From Rhodospirillaceae bacterium (lineage in GTDB: Bacteria; Pseudomonadota; Alphaproteobacteria; Rhodospirillales; JABHCV01), in contig JABMOQ010000011.1 of assembly GCA_013204045.1 (NCBI GenBank), positions 1 through 62,560 of the forward strand: 62,560 bases of DNA. Reading direction: 5' to 3'. The position numbers and the translations under genes were made by a program. The notes beneath the pieces are model-generated. The model saw only the letters and a program-made list of their open reading frames with translations. It made no database searches and had not been told where the DNA came from. How positions within the stretch are numbered: the stretch's first letter is position 1; the number at the start of each line of letters is the position of its first letter. Of this stretch, positions 1 to 8,876 are shown in pieces.

Positions 1-768
1 GGAGTACCAGGTCGGCTTGGAATCGGCCAGCCACTTGAAAACTTTCAAGGCGTTGAAACCGGGCGTGCAATAAACGCTTGCGCCCGCCGCCAGAGATGAC
101 AGCACGGTGGCAATCAGGCCGTGGATGTGAAACAGCGGCATAATATTAAGGCTGCGATCCCCCGGAACCAGCTTAAGCGTATTGCCAATGCTGACGGCCG
201 AAGCAACCAGGTTACGCTGGCTTAACGGCACCAGCTTTGGCCGTGAGGTGGTTCCTGATGTATGCAGTACCAGGCCGACATCGTCAGCCTGGGCCAGGCC
301 GGAAGACGCCGGGGAGGTGCCGGATGACAGGCCATCCCCGCCAATAATTTCAAATTCACCGGCGGCCATTTCTTCGGTCACGCGAAGCCGGATGACAGGC
401 ACGCCGAGTTCGGCGGCAACTTCAATAGCAGGCGATGTGCTATCCTCTTCGACAACCAGCACCCTGGCCTTCAGGTCTTCAAGGTAGAAGCGGTATTCAT
501 CGGCCCGGTAGTTGGGATTAAGCGGTGCCGTCGTCGCCCCGGCGGCAAAGGCCATGAAGGCAGTCGCCATTTCGGGGCCGTTGGCAAGCACGATGGCGAC
601 CCGGTCACCGCGCCCGATACCCAGATCGTTAACCGACGCCACACTACGCTCGATCAAATCAAGCAGTCCCTTGTAAGACAGATCAATCCGATCTGGCGCC
701 GACAAGGCCACGGCATTCACGTCTTTTACGGCTTTCAAAAGATCGAAGACCGTCTTGGCTTCAGACAT
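1..768 (-). CDS. AMP-dependent acyl-CoA synthetase/ligase, N-terminal part (cut by window edge)
   Basis: ANL-superfamily adenylating enzyme that would activate a carboxylate to its acyl-CoA via an acyl-AMP. Only the first 256 codons are present; the C-terminal part lies beyond base 1. The reverse-strand translation begins MSEAKTVFDLLKAV and contains the P-loop signature LHTSGTTSRPKLVPLS followed by MPLFHIHGL, the usual A3 and A4 motifs. The stretch PLNPNYRADEYRFYLEDL recalls the AAE3/Pcs60 oxalyl-CoA synthetase group, so oxalate or another short dicarboxylate is a possible substrate (inference). It lies 35 bp downstream of tctA in the same direction and may be the last gene of the tct operon. 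Confidence 0.85.
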   Translation of the reverse strand, partial: MSEAKTVFDLLKAVKDVNAVALSAPDRIDLSYKGLLDLIERSVASVNDLGIGRGDRVAIVLANGPEMATAFMAFAAGATTAPLNPNYRADEYRFYLEDLKARVLVVEEDSTSPAIEVAAELGVPVIRLRVTEEMAAGEFEIIGGDGLSSGTSPASSGLAQADDVGLVLHTSGTTSRPKLVPLSQRNLVASAVSIGNTLKLVPGDRSLNIMPLFHIHGLIATVLSSLAAGASVYCTPGFNALKVFKWLADSKPTWYS

Positions 769-803
769 GATGATTCCTCATATTTGTTGTTAGCGTTTTC
801 TGG

Positions 804-2324
804 TTACAGCGGCCAGCGCGAAGCCCGATGGCGCATCATCCGGTTGAACGAATGCAGCATCGGCAAGATCAGTAGAATTATGGCAATCACCATAATGACA
901 CCAGAAATGGGACGGAAGAAAAATATGTCAAAAGAACCGCTGGACATGAGCAGGGACTGGCGCATGGACGTTTCAGCCAACGGCCCCAGTACGATCGCCA
1001 GCACCGCCGGCGCCATGGGATAATCCAGCTTACGCATCAGGTAGCCGACAATACCGAAAATCAGCATCAGCCATACATCATGCATATCCTGGGTCGGGGC
1101 ATAGCCGCCGATGATACAAAGGACGAAAATGACCGGCGCCAGAATGGTAAACGGCATACGCAGCACCCATAAAAATGCCGGGATAAAGGCCAGGTTAATG
1201 AGGACGGCGAAGAAGTTTGCCGCATACAGGCTAGCGATCAGGCCCCAGACGAATTCCTTGTGCTCGACGAACAGCATCGGCCCCGGATCGAGGCCCCAAA
1301 TGACCATACCGCCCAGCAAAATAGCCGTGGTCGGCGAGCCCGGAATGCCAAGCGTCAGCATCGGTAGCATGGAACCTGTGCTGGCGGCGTTATTGGCCGA
1401 TTCAGGTGCCAGCACGCCGTTTACATTGCCCTTGCCGAAGCTGTCCGGGTCTTTCGACATGCCCTTGGCAACCCCATACGCCATCAGCGCCCCGGGGGTC
1501 GCGCCGGCGGCCGGCAGGATGCCGACGAAGTAGCCCAAGAACGATCCCATCACCATAGTCTTGATGCCGCTTTTCAAGCTGACCAGCGCTTCCCAGATAC
1601 GGCGGACAGTAATGTTGGCTTGGGAAATTTTCATATTCCCCTTGGTAGTTTCAATGGTCCACAGCATTTCGCCGATACCGTATATGCCGATGGCCAGCAC
1701 CAGGAAGTTGATGCCATGAAAAAATCCGGGCAAATCCATGAAAATCAGGCGCGGCTCGCCACTGATGATGTCCAGCCCGACGGCGCTGAACACCAGGCCG
1801 ATGAATATGGAAAAGAAGGTTTTCGGTATGTCATCACCGCCGAGCCCGACAAACGTCGCGAAAGCCAAAAGCATCAGCGCAAATTCTTCCGGTGCGCTGA
1901 AAGCCAGCGCAACATGGGCCAGAGGCGGCGCGAACAGGGTGAACAGCACCACTGAAATAGAGCCGCCCACGAACGATGCCGTGGCCGCTGCGACCAGGGC
2001 CCTATCGGCCTCGCCCTTCAATGCCATGGGTCGACCGTCAAACGTGGTGGCCACGGCCGTCGAAGCGCCCGGAATACCCAGCATGATAGAACTGATGGCA
2101 CCGCCATACATGGCGCCGTAATAAATGGCCCCCAGGAAAATAACGGCCGAGGTTGGTGGTACCAGATAGGTCATCGGCAACAAGATAGCGACGCCATTGA
2201 CCGAGCCCAGTCCGGGCATGGCACCGATGAACATGCCAAGAATGACGCCGGCGATGACCAGCCCAAGATTTAGTGGTTCAAATGCAAGTAAGAACCCGTC
2301 CATCAAATGCGCGAAGATTTCCAT
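804..2324 (-). CDS. tctA: Tripartite tricarboxylate transporter, large permease TctA
   Basis: Large membrane subunit (506 aa, normal length) of a TTT-family solute importer driven by an ion gradient. It is hydrophobic throughout and carries the TctA signatures GAMPGLGSVNGVAILLP near residues 34-50 and GILPAAGATPGALMAYGVAK in the middle, one per half of the internally repeated fold. The gene lies 17 bp downstream of tctB and in the same operon as the binding protein. The substrate is not readable from the permease. The linked CoA ligase and class V aminotransferase suggest a small organic acid rather than citrate itself (inference). Confidence 0.95.
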   Translation of the reverse strand: MEIFAHLMDGFLLAFEPLNLGLVIAGVILGMFIGAMPGLGSVNGVAILLPMTYLVPPTSAVIFLGAIYYGAMYGGAISSIMLGIPGASTAVATTFDGRPMALKGEADRALVAAATASFVGGSISVVLFTLFAPPLAHVALAFSAPEEFALMLLAFATFVGLGGDDIPKTFFSIFIGLVFSAVGLDIISGEPRLIFMDLPGFFHGINFLVLAIGIYGIGEMLWTIETTKGNMKISQANITVRRIWEALVSLKSGIKTMVMGSFLGYFVGILPAAGATPGALMAYGVAKGMSKDPDSFGKGNVNGVLAPESANNAASTGSMLPMLTLGIPGSPTTAILLGGMVIWGLDPGPMLFVEHKEFVWGLIASLYAANFFAVLINLAFIPAFLWVLRMPFTILAPVIFVLCIIGGYAPTQDMHDVWLMLIFGIVGYLMRKLDYPMAPAVLAIVLGPLAETSMRQSLLMSSGSFDIFFFRPISGVIMVIAIILLILPMLHSFNRMMRHRASRWPL

Positions 2325-2341
2325 AGCAGATCAGATCTCTA

Positions 2342-2839
2342 TTAAAGGAACATACTGTAAAGGGGATAAAACAACGGCTCGGTAACCCCCTTGGGCAGGG
2401 TGATTTTTAAGGCAATTTCAAAGAAGAAAAACAGCGTGACCGGTGTAAAAGCTGCAATTGAACCTGTTATTATCCAGCGATGCCGCCCCATAACGCGCAT
2501 GTAAAATGCCAGGAATAACGGAATTGCTATATAAACGCCAACCACCTCTATAAGGCCAATGGTGACGGTTAGCGAACCGGCAACAATTGCAAATAAAACC
2601 ATCGTGTGCCGGTCCATATAAGGATCTTCTGAACGGGCCGGTTCATCGGCGCGCCGGAACCAGCGAACGATAATAAGCACGCAGCAAACCAGCATGCCGA
2701 CCGCCAGCCAGAACGGAAAGGCGCCGCCGCCGGGGCCCTCTCCGGGGATCCAGCCGATTGGCAATTCGGCACTTTTCCACATGAGATAAAGAGAGAATGC
2801 CGCCATCACGGCGGCCATTATTAGTTCAGCTCGTCTCAT
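2342..2839 (-). CDS. tctB: Tripartite tricarboxylate transporter, small permease TctB
   Basis: Small membrane subunit of the TTT transporter, 165 aa, with about four predicted hydrophobic segments and the usual TctB layout. An N-terminal membrane anchor is followed by a periplasmic loop (GWIPGEGPGGGAFPFWLA), a central hydrophilic stretch and two or three more membrane spans. It sits between tctC and tctA, the standard gene order. Sequence conservation in TctB is low, so the call rests mainly on position, length and hydropathy. Confidence 0.9.
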   Translation of the reverse strand: MRRAELIMAAVMAAFSLYLMWKSAELPIGWIPGEGPGGGAFPFWLAVGMLVCCVLIIVRWFRRADEPARSEDPYMDRHTMVLFAIVAGSLTVTIGLIEVVGVYIAIPLFLAFYMRVMGRHRWIITGSIAAFTPVTLFFFFEIALKITLPKGVTEPLFYPLYSMFL

Positions 2840-2885
2840 TGATGGGGCCTTCTCTGTTTAGTGTCTTTATCTGCTATGCACTCCA

Positions 2886-2918
2886 AGCAGCTTCGGAAAG
2901 GAAATATCCGAAGCTGCT
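2886..2918 (-). other. Intra-operon hairpin between tctC and tctB
   Basis: Perfect 12-bp inverted repeat (AGCAGCTTCGGA at 2886-2897 and its complement at 2907-2918) with a 9-base loop, just after the tctC stop codon. No T-run follows on the minus strand, so it is not a classical terminator. A stem here would protect the tctC transcript and favour excess binding protein over permease, as is common behind solute-binding protein genes. The role is inferred. Confidence 0.6.
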
Positions 2919-2930
2919 CAAAGGCATATA

Positions 2931-3893
2931 TTATTTCAGCAAGCCTTCGTGAGTTTTAATGGCTTTGGCCCAATAGCTTTTCAGCCCATCACCGGTCAGG
3001 AATTCGCCTTGAAGACTTTTCTTGGCCTTGTATTCCTGCCATTCGGTCGTTTTATAGACGTCGGCGAACAGCTTCTGATAATAGGCGGCGGCTTCGGCGC
3101 TCATGCCGGGGGCACCGACAACGCTACGCTGCATGAAGTAGGAAAAATCCTTGCCCAACTCCTTGAAGGTCGGGGCGTCCGGATACATGGCCAAGCGTTC
3201 ATCCGTGAAGGCGGCAAGCGGTTTGGTCGTACCGGCCTTGAAAAACCCATCTTGTTCGGAAGGATTGTTGACCGTTGATTGGATGTGACCGCCGGCCAGC
3301 GCCTTGGCAACATCTCCACCGCCCTTGTACGGAATGTACTTGATTTTCAGGCCGTAGGTCGCATTCAGGTAATCGGTGAGAATATTATCTTCGGAGCCGG
3401 AACCGGTTCCGCCCATAAGCCATTCGCCGTCTTTCTTGGCCTTAACCGCAGCGACAAATTCATCGACATTATTGATGCCGCTGTCGGATTTGACCCACAG
3501 CAGAAACGTATCCTCGGCCATGCGGCCAATCGGGGTAAAGGTCATAACGTCAACACCAAGCCCAGACTGACGCATGGGTGTGGTGTAGAAGCTGTTCAGG
3601 GTGACCATGATCGTGTGGTCGTCACCGGTTTTCTGCTTCAGGTGAATCAGCGCCTCGGCGCCGGTACCGCCGGACTTGTTGATCGGCGTCAAAGGCATCG
3701 GTGACATGTTGTTCTTTTGAATGACGCTTTGCATCAAGCGGGCCATCTTGTCGGCGCCGCCGCCTTTACCGGCCATGATGATGAAGTCGATCGGTTTTTT
3801 CGGCGTCCATTCTGCCGATGCAGCAAAAGGCACCATCGCCGCAACCGATGCGACCGCAAGGCCTTTCGCAAATTTGGTAAATATACTTAACAT
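2931..3893 (-). CDS. tctC: TTT-family periplasmic solute-binding protein TctC/Bug
   Basis: Periplasmic binding protein (320 aa) that delivers the substrate to TctAB. A Sec signal peptide is visible: positive n-region, hydrophobic core, and an ASA cleavage motif near residues 25-27 before EWTPKKPIDF. The mature start with a glycine-rich substrate loop (MAGKGGGADKMARLMQ) is typical of Bug proteins, as is the later GTGSGSEDN segment that contacts carboxylates in this family. It is the first gene of tctCBA. The class V aminotransferase lies 81 bp upstream in the same direction. Confidence 0.93.
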   Translation of the reverse strand: MLSIFTKFAKGLAVASVAAMVPFAASAEWTPKKPIDFIIMAGKGGGADKMARLMQSVIQKNNMSPMPLTPINKSGGTGAEALIHLKQKTGDDHTIMVTLNSFYTTPMRQSGLGVDVMTFTPIGRMAEDTFLLWVKSDSGINNVDEFVAAVKAKKDGEWLMGGTGSGSEDNILTDYLNATYGLKIKYIPYKGGGDVAKALAGGHIQSTVNNPSEQDGFFKAGTTKPLAAFTDERLAMYPDAPTFKELGKDFSYFMQRSVVGAPGMSAEAAAYYQKLFADVYKTTEWQEYKAKKSLQGEFLTGDGLKSYWAKAIKTHEGLLK

Positions 3894-3974
3894 TAATTCC
3901 TCCCTAATTTGTTTGATGTAAACGGTTGAAACGATATTTTTCTACAGATTGTGGTCTCTGCTTTTTAGATTTTG

Positions 3975-5180
3975 TTATTTCACGCTGGCAAGATAATCAA
4001 AGGCCGCCTTTGCGCCGCTCTTGTCGATCGGCACACCGGCCATTTCCAATCCCATCTGAACACCGCCAAGGGCGCCACTCAGCATTATTTCATTGCAGGC
4101 ACCCATGTGACCGATACGAAACACCCGGCCCTTGAAACGGGCCAGGCCAGAGCCGAGAGCCATGTTAAATCGTTCGAGAATCTGTAACCGCATGGCATCA
4201 GCATCGAACCCTTCAGGGGTGAAAACAGCGGTTACGGAATTGCTGTATTCTTCCGGATTGGCACATACGACCTCAAGGCCCCAGGCGGTGACGGCACGGC
4301 GGGTCGCCTCGCCCATGCGGGAATGGCGGGCAAAAACATTGTCGAGACCTTCTTCCATCAGCATGTCGATAGATTCCCTGAGGCCAAACATGTGTAAAAC
4401 GGCCGGCGTATACGGGAAAAAACCGCTGGCATTATCAGCCATCATCCAGTCCCAGTCCCAATAACACTTTGGGAACTTGGCCGTTTTGGCGGCGGCCAGG
4501 GCTTTTTTGCTGATCGCGTTAAAGCTAATCCCCGGCGGCAGCATCATGCCTTTCTGGGATCCGCCAATGGCGACATCGACACCCCATTCATCCATGCGGA
4601 AATCTATTGAGCCCAGTGAGGAAATGGTATCGACAAGCAGCAGCGCAGGGTGCTTGGCATTGTCTATTGCCTTGCGGATGGCAGGGATACGCGCGCATAC
4701 GCCATTGGCGGTTTCGTTGTGAACAGCCAAAACGGCCTTGATCTTGTGCTCTTTGTCCTCAGCCAGCCTTGCCTCGATCTCATCGGGATCGGGGCCCCGG
4801 CGCCAATCGTTGGCTTGCACTTCCACATCAAGGCCAAAGTTATTGGCCATCAATATCCATACTTTTGAAAAATGCCCCGTATCGAACATCAGCACCTTGT
4901 CGCCGGGTGACAGCGTGTTGACGATAGCGGCTTCCCAGGCGCCAGTACCTGAAGACGGGAAGATCAAGACCGGCCCGTCTGTCTTGAATATTTTTTTCAT
5001 GTCTTCGAACAGGCCGAGGGCTAGCTGCGCGCTTTCCGGTCCCCGGTGGTCGATTGCCGGCCGGTCCATGGCCAGACGGATACGATCAGGAATATTAGTC
5101 GGCCCCGGAAGTTGAAGAAAATGCCAACCGGCCTTTCCGTGAACATGTTCCACGTGGCTCGCAGCAGTGCCAGCATCCAT
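3975..5180 (-). CDS. Class V PLP-dependent aminotransferase (serine-glyoxylate/alanine-glyoxylate type)
   Basis: Fold-type I PLP enzyme, 401 aa, resembling serine-glyoxylate and alanine-glyoxylate aminotransferases. The N-terminal LPGPTNIPDRIRLAM, the cofactor loop PSSGTGAWEAA (about residues 75-85), the aspartate in LLVDTISSLG and the Schiff-base lysine K210 in GGSQKGMMLPPG are all present. The start is supported by an AAGGGGGA Shine-Dalgarno 8 bases upstream. Likely work: transfer of an amino group to or from glyoxylate or hydroxypyruvate. Its position ahead of tctCBA suggests the imported acid feeds this step. 2-Aminoethylphosphonate-type transaminases are related, so the exact substrate is open. 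Confidence 0.88.
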   Translation of the reverse strand: MDAGTAASHVEHVHGKAGWHFLQLPGPTNIPDRIRLAMDRPAIDHRGPESAQLALGLFEDMKKIFKTDGPVLIFPSSGTGAWEAAIVNTLSPGDKVLMFDTGHFSKVWILMANNFGLDVEVQANDWRRGPDPDEIEARLAEDKEHKIKAVLAVHNETANGVCARIPAIRKAIDNAKHPALLLVDTISSLGSIDFRMDEWGVDVAIGGSQKGMMLPPGISFNAISKKALAAAKTAKFPKCYWDWDWMMADNASGFFPYTPAVLHMFGLRESIDMLMEEGLDNVFARHSRMGEATRRAVTAWGLEVVCANPEEYSNSVTAVFTPEGFDADAMRLQILERFNMALGSGLARFKGRVFRIGHMGACNEIMLSGALGGVQMGLEMAGVPIDKSGAKAAFDYLASVK

Positions 5181-5346
5181 TCGAGTTATCCCCCTTGTTC
5201 TTTATTATACGGCCCGGAAATCGTTCAGGGCTCGCCTATTTATTTCCGGACACGGCATAAATTTTTCATACCGTGAAAAAAATCAGCCGAACTATACGTA
5301 TCAGTACGCCTGTTTACCCACGCCCAAATGGGTGGAAAGGAAAACT

Positions 5347-5394
5347 CTTAAGTAGAGGGAAAATACTACCCTTAAGTATGGTGCATATGCATAT
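5347..5394. promoter_or_regulatory. Candidate operator upstream of the aminotransferase-tct operon
   Basis: In the 260-bp gap between the EamA gene and the aminotransferase, the octamer CTTAAGTA occurs twice in the same orientation (5347-5354 and 5371-5378). A perfect palindrome ATATGCATAT follows at 5385-5394. The gap is AT-rich and is the only place for a promoter of the aminotransferase-tctCBA transcript. Regulator binding is inferred. Nothing else coding was seen in 5181-5440. Confidence 0.3.
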
Positions 5395-5440
5395 AGAACC
5401 TGCGGTGACGTCGCCGAGATAGTTTATACAATTCTTCTTT

Positions 5441-6316
5441 TTATTTTTGGCGGAACCCACCGAACTCGGTAAAACTGGCACTAATGATAAGGGTTGCGCC
5501 AAGCATTTCACGCATCCCGAACGGCTCATCAATTAGAAAAGCTGCCGATACAAGAGAAATGGCGACTTCAAGCATTAGAAAAATTGAGGCCTGACCGGGC
5601 TGTAACCGGCTTGCCCCAAAAAGAGTGAGAAGAACTGCCGGGAGCAGCCAGATAAAGGCTAGAGCAATCAGCCAAGCCTCCCCCCCAAACACGCCGCTTC
5701 CGAATCCGCTCACGGCCAGAGAAACCCTGCTTCCAGGCACAAGGGTCAGCATATAGAAAAAAGGTCCCATAAGCGCCAGAGTCGTGAATATCAGGCCAGA
5801 AGTTGACGTAGAAACCTTCGACCGGTCCAAGAGTGTAAAAGCAAAAGCCCAGGCTATCCCGGAAATAAGGGCCATGAAATCAGCAACGCTTGAAGGCAAA
5901 GGAAATCCTGAGCCTTCATAGAAAACAACGCCCATACCGGAAATGCCCAAAAATATTCCGGAAATGCGCCGAACTGTTATGGCATTACCATTGATGACCC
6001 GCCCAAGTATCGCGCTCCATACCGGCATCAGGTAGAATAGCAATACCACTCTGGCGACGTTGCCACGGACCATGGCCTCAAAATACAGCGCGATACCAAA
6101 CCCCATAAGAAGCCCCAGGAACCAGAGTCTGGCCCCGGATATCTTTGACAGGCGGCGTTTATAGGACAGGAACCCAAATAAAACGATTGTCGCAAGAATA
6201 CAGCTTACCGTGGTTGCCAGACCTTGTGCCCAGCCAACACTATTCAATTGCCGAATGGGTATCCAGATTGTCCCCCACAGTACCGTCGATGCCACAACAG
6301 CCAGATCAGGACGCAT
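5441..6316 (-). CDS. DMT-superfamily EamA transporter
   Basis: Inner-membrane protein of about 291 aa with ten hydrophobic segments arranged as two EamA repeats, the normal size for drug/metabolite exporters. The first helix carries the characteristic STVLWGTIWIPIRQL. The ATG at 6316 is preferred over an in-frame TTG at 6322; it lies 2 bp after the alcohol dehydrogenase stop, so the two genes are probably translationally coupled. The substrate cannot be told from sequence. EamA proteins often export amino acids or related metabolites. Confidence 0.85.
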   Translation of the reverse strand: MRPDLAVVASTVLWGTIWIPIRQLNSVGWAQGLATTVSCILATIVLFGFLSYKRRLSKISGARLWFLGLLMGFGIALYFEAMVRGNVARVVLLFYLMPVWSAILGRVINGNAITVRRISGIFLGISGMGVVFYEGSGFPLPSSVADFMALISGIAWAFAFTLLDRSKVSTSTSGLIFTTLALMGPFFYMLTLVPGSRVSLAVSGFGSGVFGGEAWLIALAFIWLLPAVLLTLFGASRLQPGQASIFLMLEVAISLVSAAFLIDEPFGMREMLGATLIISASFTEFGGFRQK

Positions 6317-6318
6317 TT

Positions 6319-7350
6319 TCAACCCAATGCCAAATCAATGACAATGCGGCCATCGACCTTGCCCTGGGCAAGACGATCGAGGGCATCGTTTACTTTGCCT
6401 ATGGAAATGGCTTCAATGCCGATCTTCATATCCATGGTGGCAGCAAGATGAAGCAGGTCTCGCATTTCTTGACGCGTTCCGACCGAAGTGCCGGTGATTT
6501 TGGCACCCGTATACAATAGCCATTCCAGATTCAATTCCACCGGATCGGGAGCCTGGGCAACAGAAACAATCCATCCCCGCGCATTGATAGAATCAACCAT
6601 TGCCTGCCACGTCTTATTGGTTGGGGCAAAATTGATGCAGGCGTCAGCTCCACCCAAATCGCGAATGGCCGATGCAGGATCATCCGCGGAAAGGAATGTA
6701 TGATCAGCGCCAAGGCTACGCGAAATTTCAAGTTTCTTCTCGCTGGAATCTACGGCAACAACCATAGCCCCGGCAGCCTTGGCCAATTGAATGCCATACT
6801 GACCGAGGCCGCCACACCCAAATATGGCGCAGATTTTTCCTGGGTATAGATCCGCCTTGCGGATGGCGCCATAGGCCGTAACCCCGGCGCACAACAGCGG
6901 AGCTGCAACAATTGAATCCAACTGATCCGGTATCACTACCGTATAGGCTTCCTTGACAATGGCATACTCTGCAAATCCACCATTGATGTTGAAGCCATGC
7001 CCCCGGTGCTCACTGCAAAAAGATTCATGACCGGTCAGGCATTCCCTGCAATGCCCACAGGTATCGTGCATCCACGGCAGCCCCACCCGCGTTCCTTCTT
7101 CAATAAAATTGCATCCAGAGCCGCGCTTGACGACCCTGCCAATACCTTCATGGCCAAGAGTAATCGGGAATATTGGAGGGTTAGGTGCCGTAGACCCGGT
7201 TTTCATATCCAGGTCGCTATGACAAACACCGCAGGATTCAAGCTTGATCAGTAATTCGCCATGGCCGGGCTCCGGTATTGGTATTTCCCTGATATCGAGC
7301 GGTTTTCCAAATTCCGTCAGCACCGCCGCCCACATGGTTTTTTTCTTCAC
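6319..7350 (-). CDS. Zinc-dependent alcohol dehydrogenase (MDR family)
   Basis: Medium-chain NAD(P)-dependent dehydrogenase, 343 aa from the GTG chosen here. That GTG (MKKKTMWAAVL) follows a GAGGAGA Shine-Dalgarno by about 9 bases, whereas a longer frame reaching 7395 lacks one. Catalytic zinc ligands are seen in CGVCHSDLD and GHEGIG. A structural-zinc Cys cluster (CGHCRECLTGHESFC) and the Rossmann motif GCGGLGQYG follow. It resembles AdhA-type ethanol/primary-alcohol dehydrogenases. It sits in a colinear group with amidase, glutathione transferase and quinone reductase; the shared pathway is unknown. Confidence 0.9.
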   Translation of the reverse strand: MKKKTMWAAVLTEFGKPLDIREIPIPEPGHGELLIKLESCGVCHSDLDMKTGSTAPNPPIFPITLGHEGIGRVVKRGSGCNFIEEGTRVGLPWMHDTCGHCRECLTGHESFCSEHRGHGFNINGGFAEYAIVKEAYTVVIPDQLDSIVAAPLLCAGVTAYGAIRKADLYPGKICAIFGCGGLGQYGIQLAKAAGAMVVAVDSSEKKLEISRSLGADHTFLSADDPASAIRDLGGADACINFAPTNKTWQAMVDSINARGWIVSVAQAPDPVELNLEWLLYTGAKITGTSVGTRQEMRDLLHLAATMDMKIGIEAISIGKVNDALDRLAQGKVDGRIVIDLALG

Positions 7351-7402
7351 GATTGGTCTCTCCTCAACGCCTTGCCGCCTGTAGAAAAATTTCAAGAGTC
7401 AC

Positions 7403-8815
7403 TTATATAGCCGGACGCCAGTCAGGCCAACCGATGGCATGCTCCAACGCCTGGGCAATGCGCAGCGTGGTTACGTCATCATGGCGGTGGCCGATAATTT
7501 GCACCGCCGAGGGCATTCCCGCCGATGTCAATCCTGAAGGAACCGTCAGGGCCGGACAAGGCGCCAGATTGTTGAAAGCCAAAGTCAGTTCCAGAGCCAC
7601 GTAGCGGCCGTTATCGTCTTCATAATCAAAATCTGCATCCGATAAGGTGACCTGCGGCGCAGTGCGGGTGATGGTCGGGCAGATCAAGGCATCGTAGGTT
7701 TCAAAAACTTTGCAAAGAGAATGCCATTGTTTTGTCCTGACTTCCTCGAGGCGCTTATAGGTGACGGCATTTACCTTGAAGCCCTCATCCATCAAAGAAA
7801 CAAGATAAGGTGTCATTTTATCACGCCATTCTTCCAGATGCTGCCCGGCCCAGGCGGCCAGGGCAACCTGCCAGATGGTACCCCAGGCATCGCTGACTTC
7901 TCGCGTCCAGCCAAGATCGACTTCCTCGACAATGGCGCCCATGCTTCTTAGTTTATCGCAGGCCGACAGAGTCAGTTCGGCGACGTCTGACTCGATGGCA
8001 TAATATCCAAGGTCCGGGCTAAAGGCGATGCGAAGACCATCGAGCCCCTTGTCGATGTCTGCAAAATTTTCGATACGGCCAGGCAGCGACATGATGTCAC
8101 GATCATCCGGCCCGTGGGTTACCTCAAGGAACAATGCGGCATCACCAACGGTACGGCTTAGAGGGCCGAAATGAGAGATATTATCGAAAACGCTGGGCAG
8201 GATATCCATGGGGATACGCCCGAGGCTCGGCTTCAATCCGACAAGTCCGCAAAAGGCCGCCGGGATGCGGACCGACCCGCCCATGTCAGTCCCTTCAGCC
8301 AACGGAACGCAGCCGGAACTGACGGCGGCGCCTGCCCCGCCCGATGATCCCCCCGGCGTCATTTCGGTATTCCAAGGGTTGCGCGTAACACCCCAAAGGG
8401 GGCTATTGGTAAAGCCCGCATGGGCGAATTCGGGCGTTGTTGTTTTGCCAATGATGATGGCGCCGGCTTGGCGCAATCGTTTGACGATGATCGGGTCTTC
8501 ATCGGGTATCCAGTTTTCAAGGATCCATGAGCCACGGGTCGTCCGCTTGCCCTTCATCGGCGTAAAGTCCTTGATCGCCACCGGCACGCCGTGCAGGGGC
8601 CCGATTGCTTCCCCCTTGGCCCTTTGATCATCTGCCTGACGGGCCAGTTCGAGAGCCTCGTCGGCGTAGACAAAACAGAAGCAGTTAAGCGCCGGGTTAA
8701 CCTCGTCAATGCGCGCCAACGCGTTCTTAACGACGTCAACAGCTGAAACCTGTCCGTCGCGGATCATTGCATTGATTTTTATGGCACTCGCATATGCCAG
8801 ATCCAGGTCGCTCAT
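7403..8815 (-). CDS. Amidase (amidase signature family)
   Basis: Ser-Ser-Lys amidohydrolase of 470 aa, normal for the GatA/AmdS family. The catalytic lysine lies in VAIKDFTPMKG, the cis-serine in GTDMGGSVRIPAAFCG and the nucleophile serine region in PGGSSGGAGAAV. The start has an AAGGGGG site 6 bases upstream. It would hydrolyse an amide to acid and ammonia. Gat-complex function is unlikely because no gatB or gatC is nearby. The window has a second, non-identical amidase at 42372-43793. Confidence 0.92.
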   Translation of the reverse strand: MSDLDLAYASAIKINAMIRDGQVSAVDVVKNALARIDEVNPALNCFCFVYADEALELARQADDQRAKGEAIGPLHGVPVAIKDFTPMKGKRTTRGSWILENWIPDEDPIIVKRLRQAGAIIIGKTTTPEFAHAGFTNSPLWGVTRNPWNTEMTPGGSSGGAGAAVSSGCVPLAEGTDMGGSVRIPAAFCGLVGLKPSLGRIPMDILPSVFDNISHFGPLSRTVGDAALFLEVTHGPDDRDIMSLPGRIENFADIDKGLDGLRIAFSPDLGYYAIESDVAELTLSACDKLRSMGAIVEEVDLGWTREVSDAWGTIWQVALAAWAGQHLEEWRDKMTPYLVSLMDEGFKVNAVTYKRLEEVRTKQWHSLCKVFETYDALICPTITRTAPQVTLSDADFDYEDDNGRYVALELTLAFNNLAPCPALTVPSGLTSAGMPSAVQIIGHRHDDVTTLRIAQALEHAIGWPDWRPAI

Positions 8816-8876
8816 ATTAGCCCCCTTACTATAGCCGAACCCTTGATAAATTTTTTTCAGGAGCCGTAAAAGCCTC

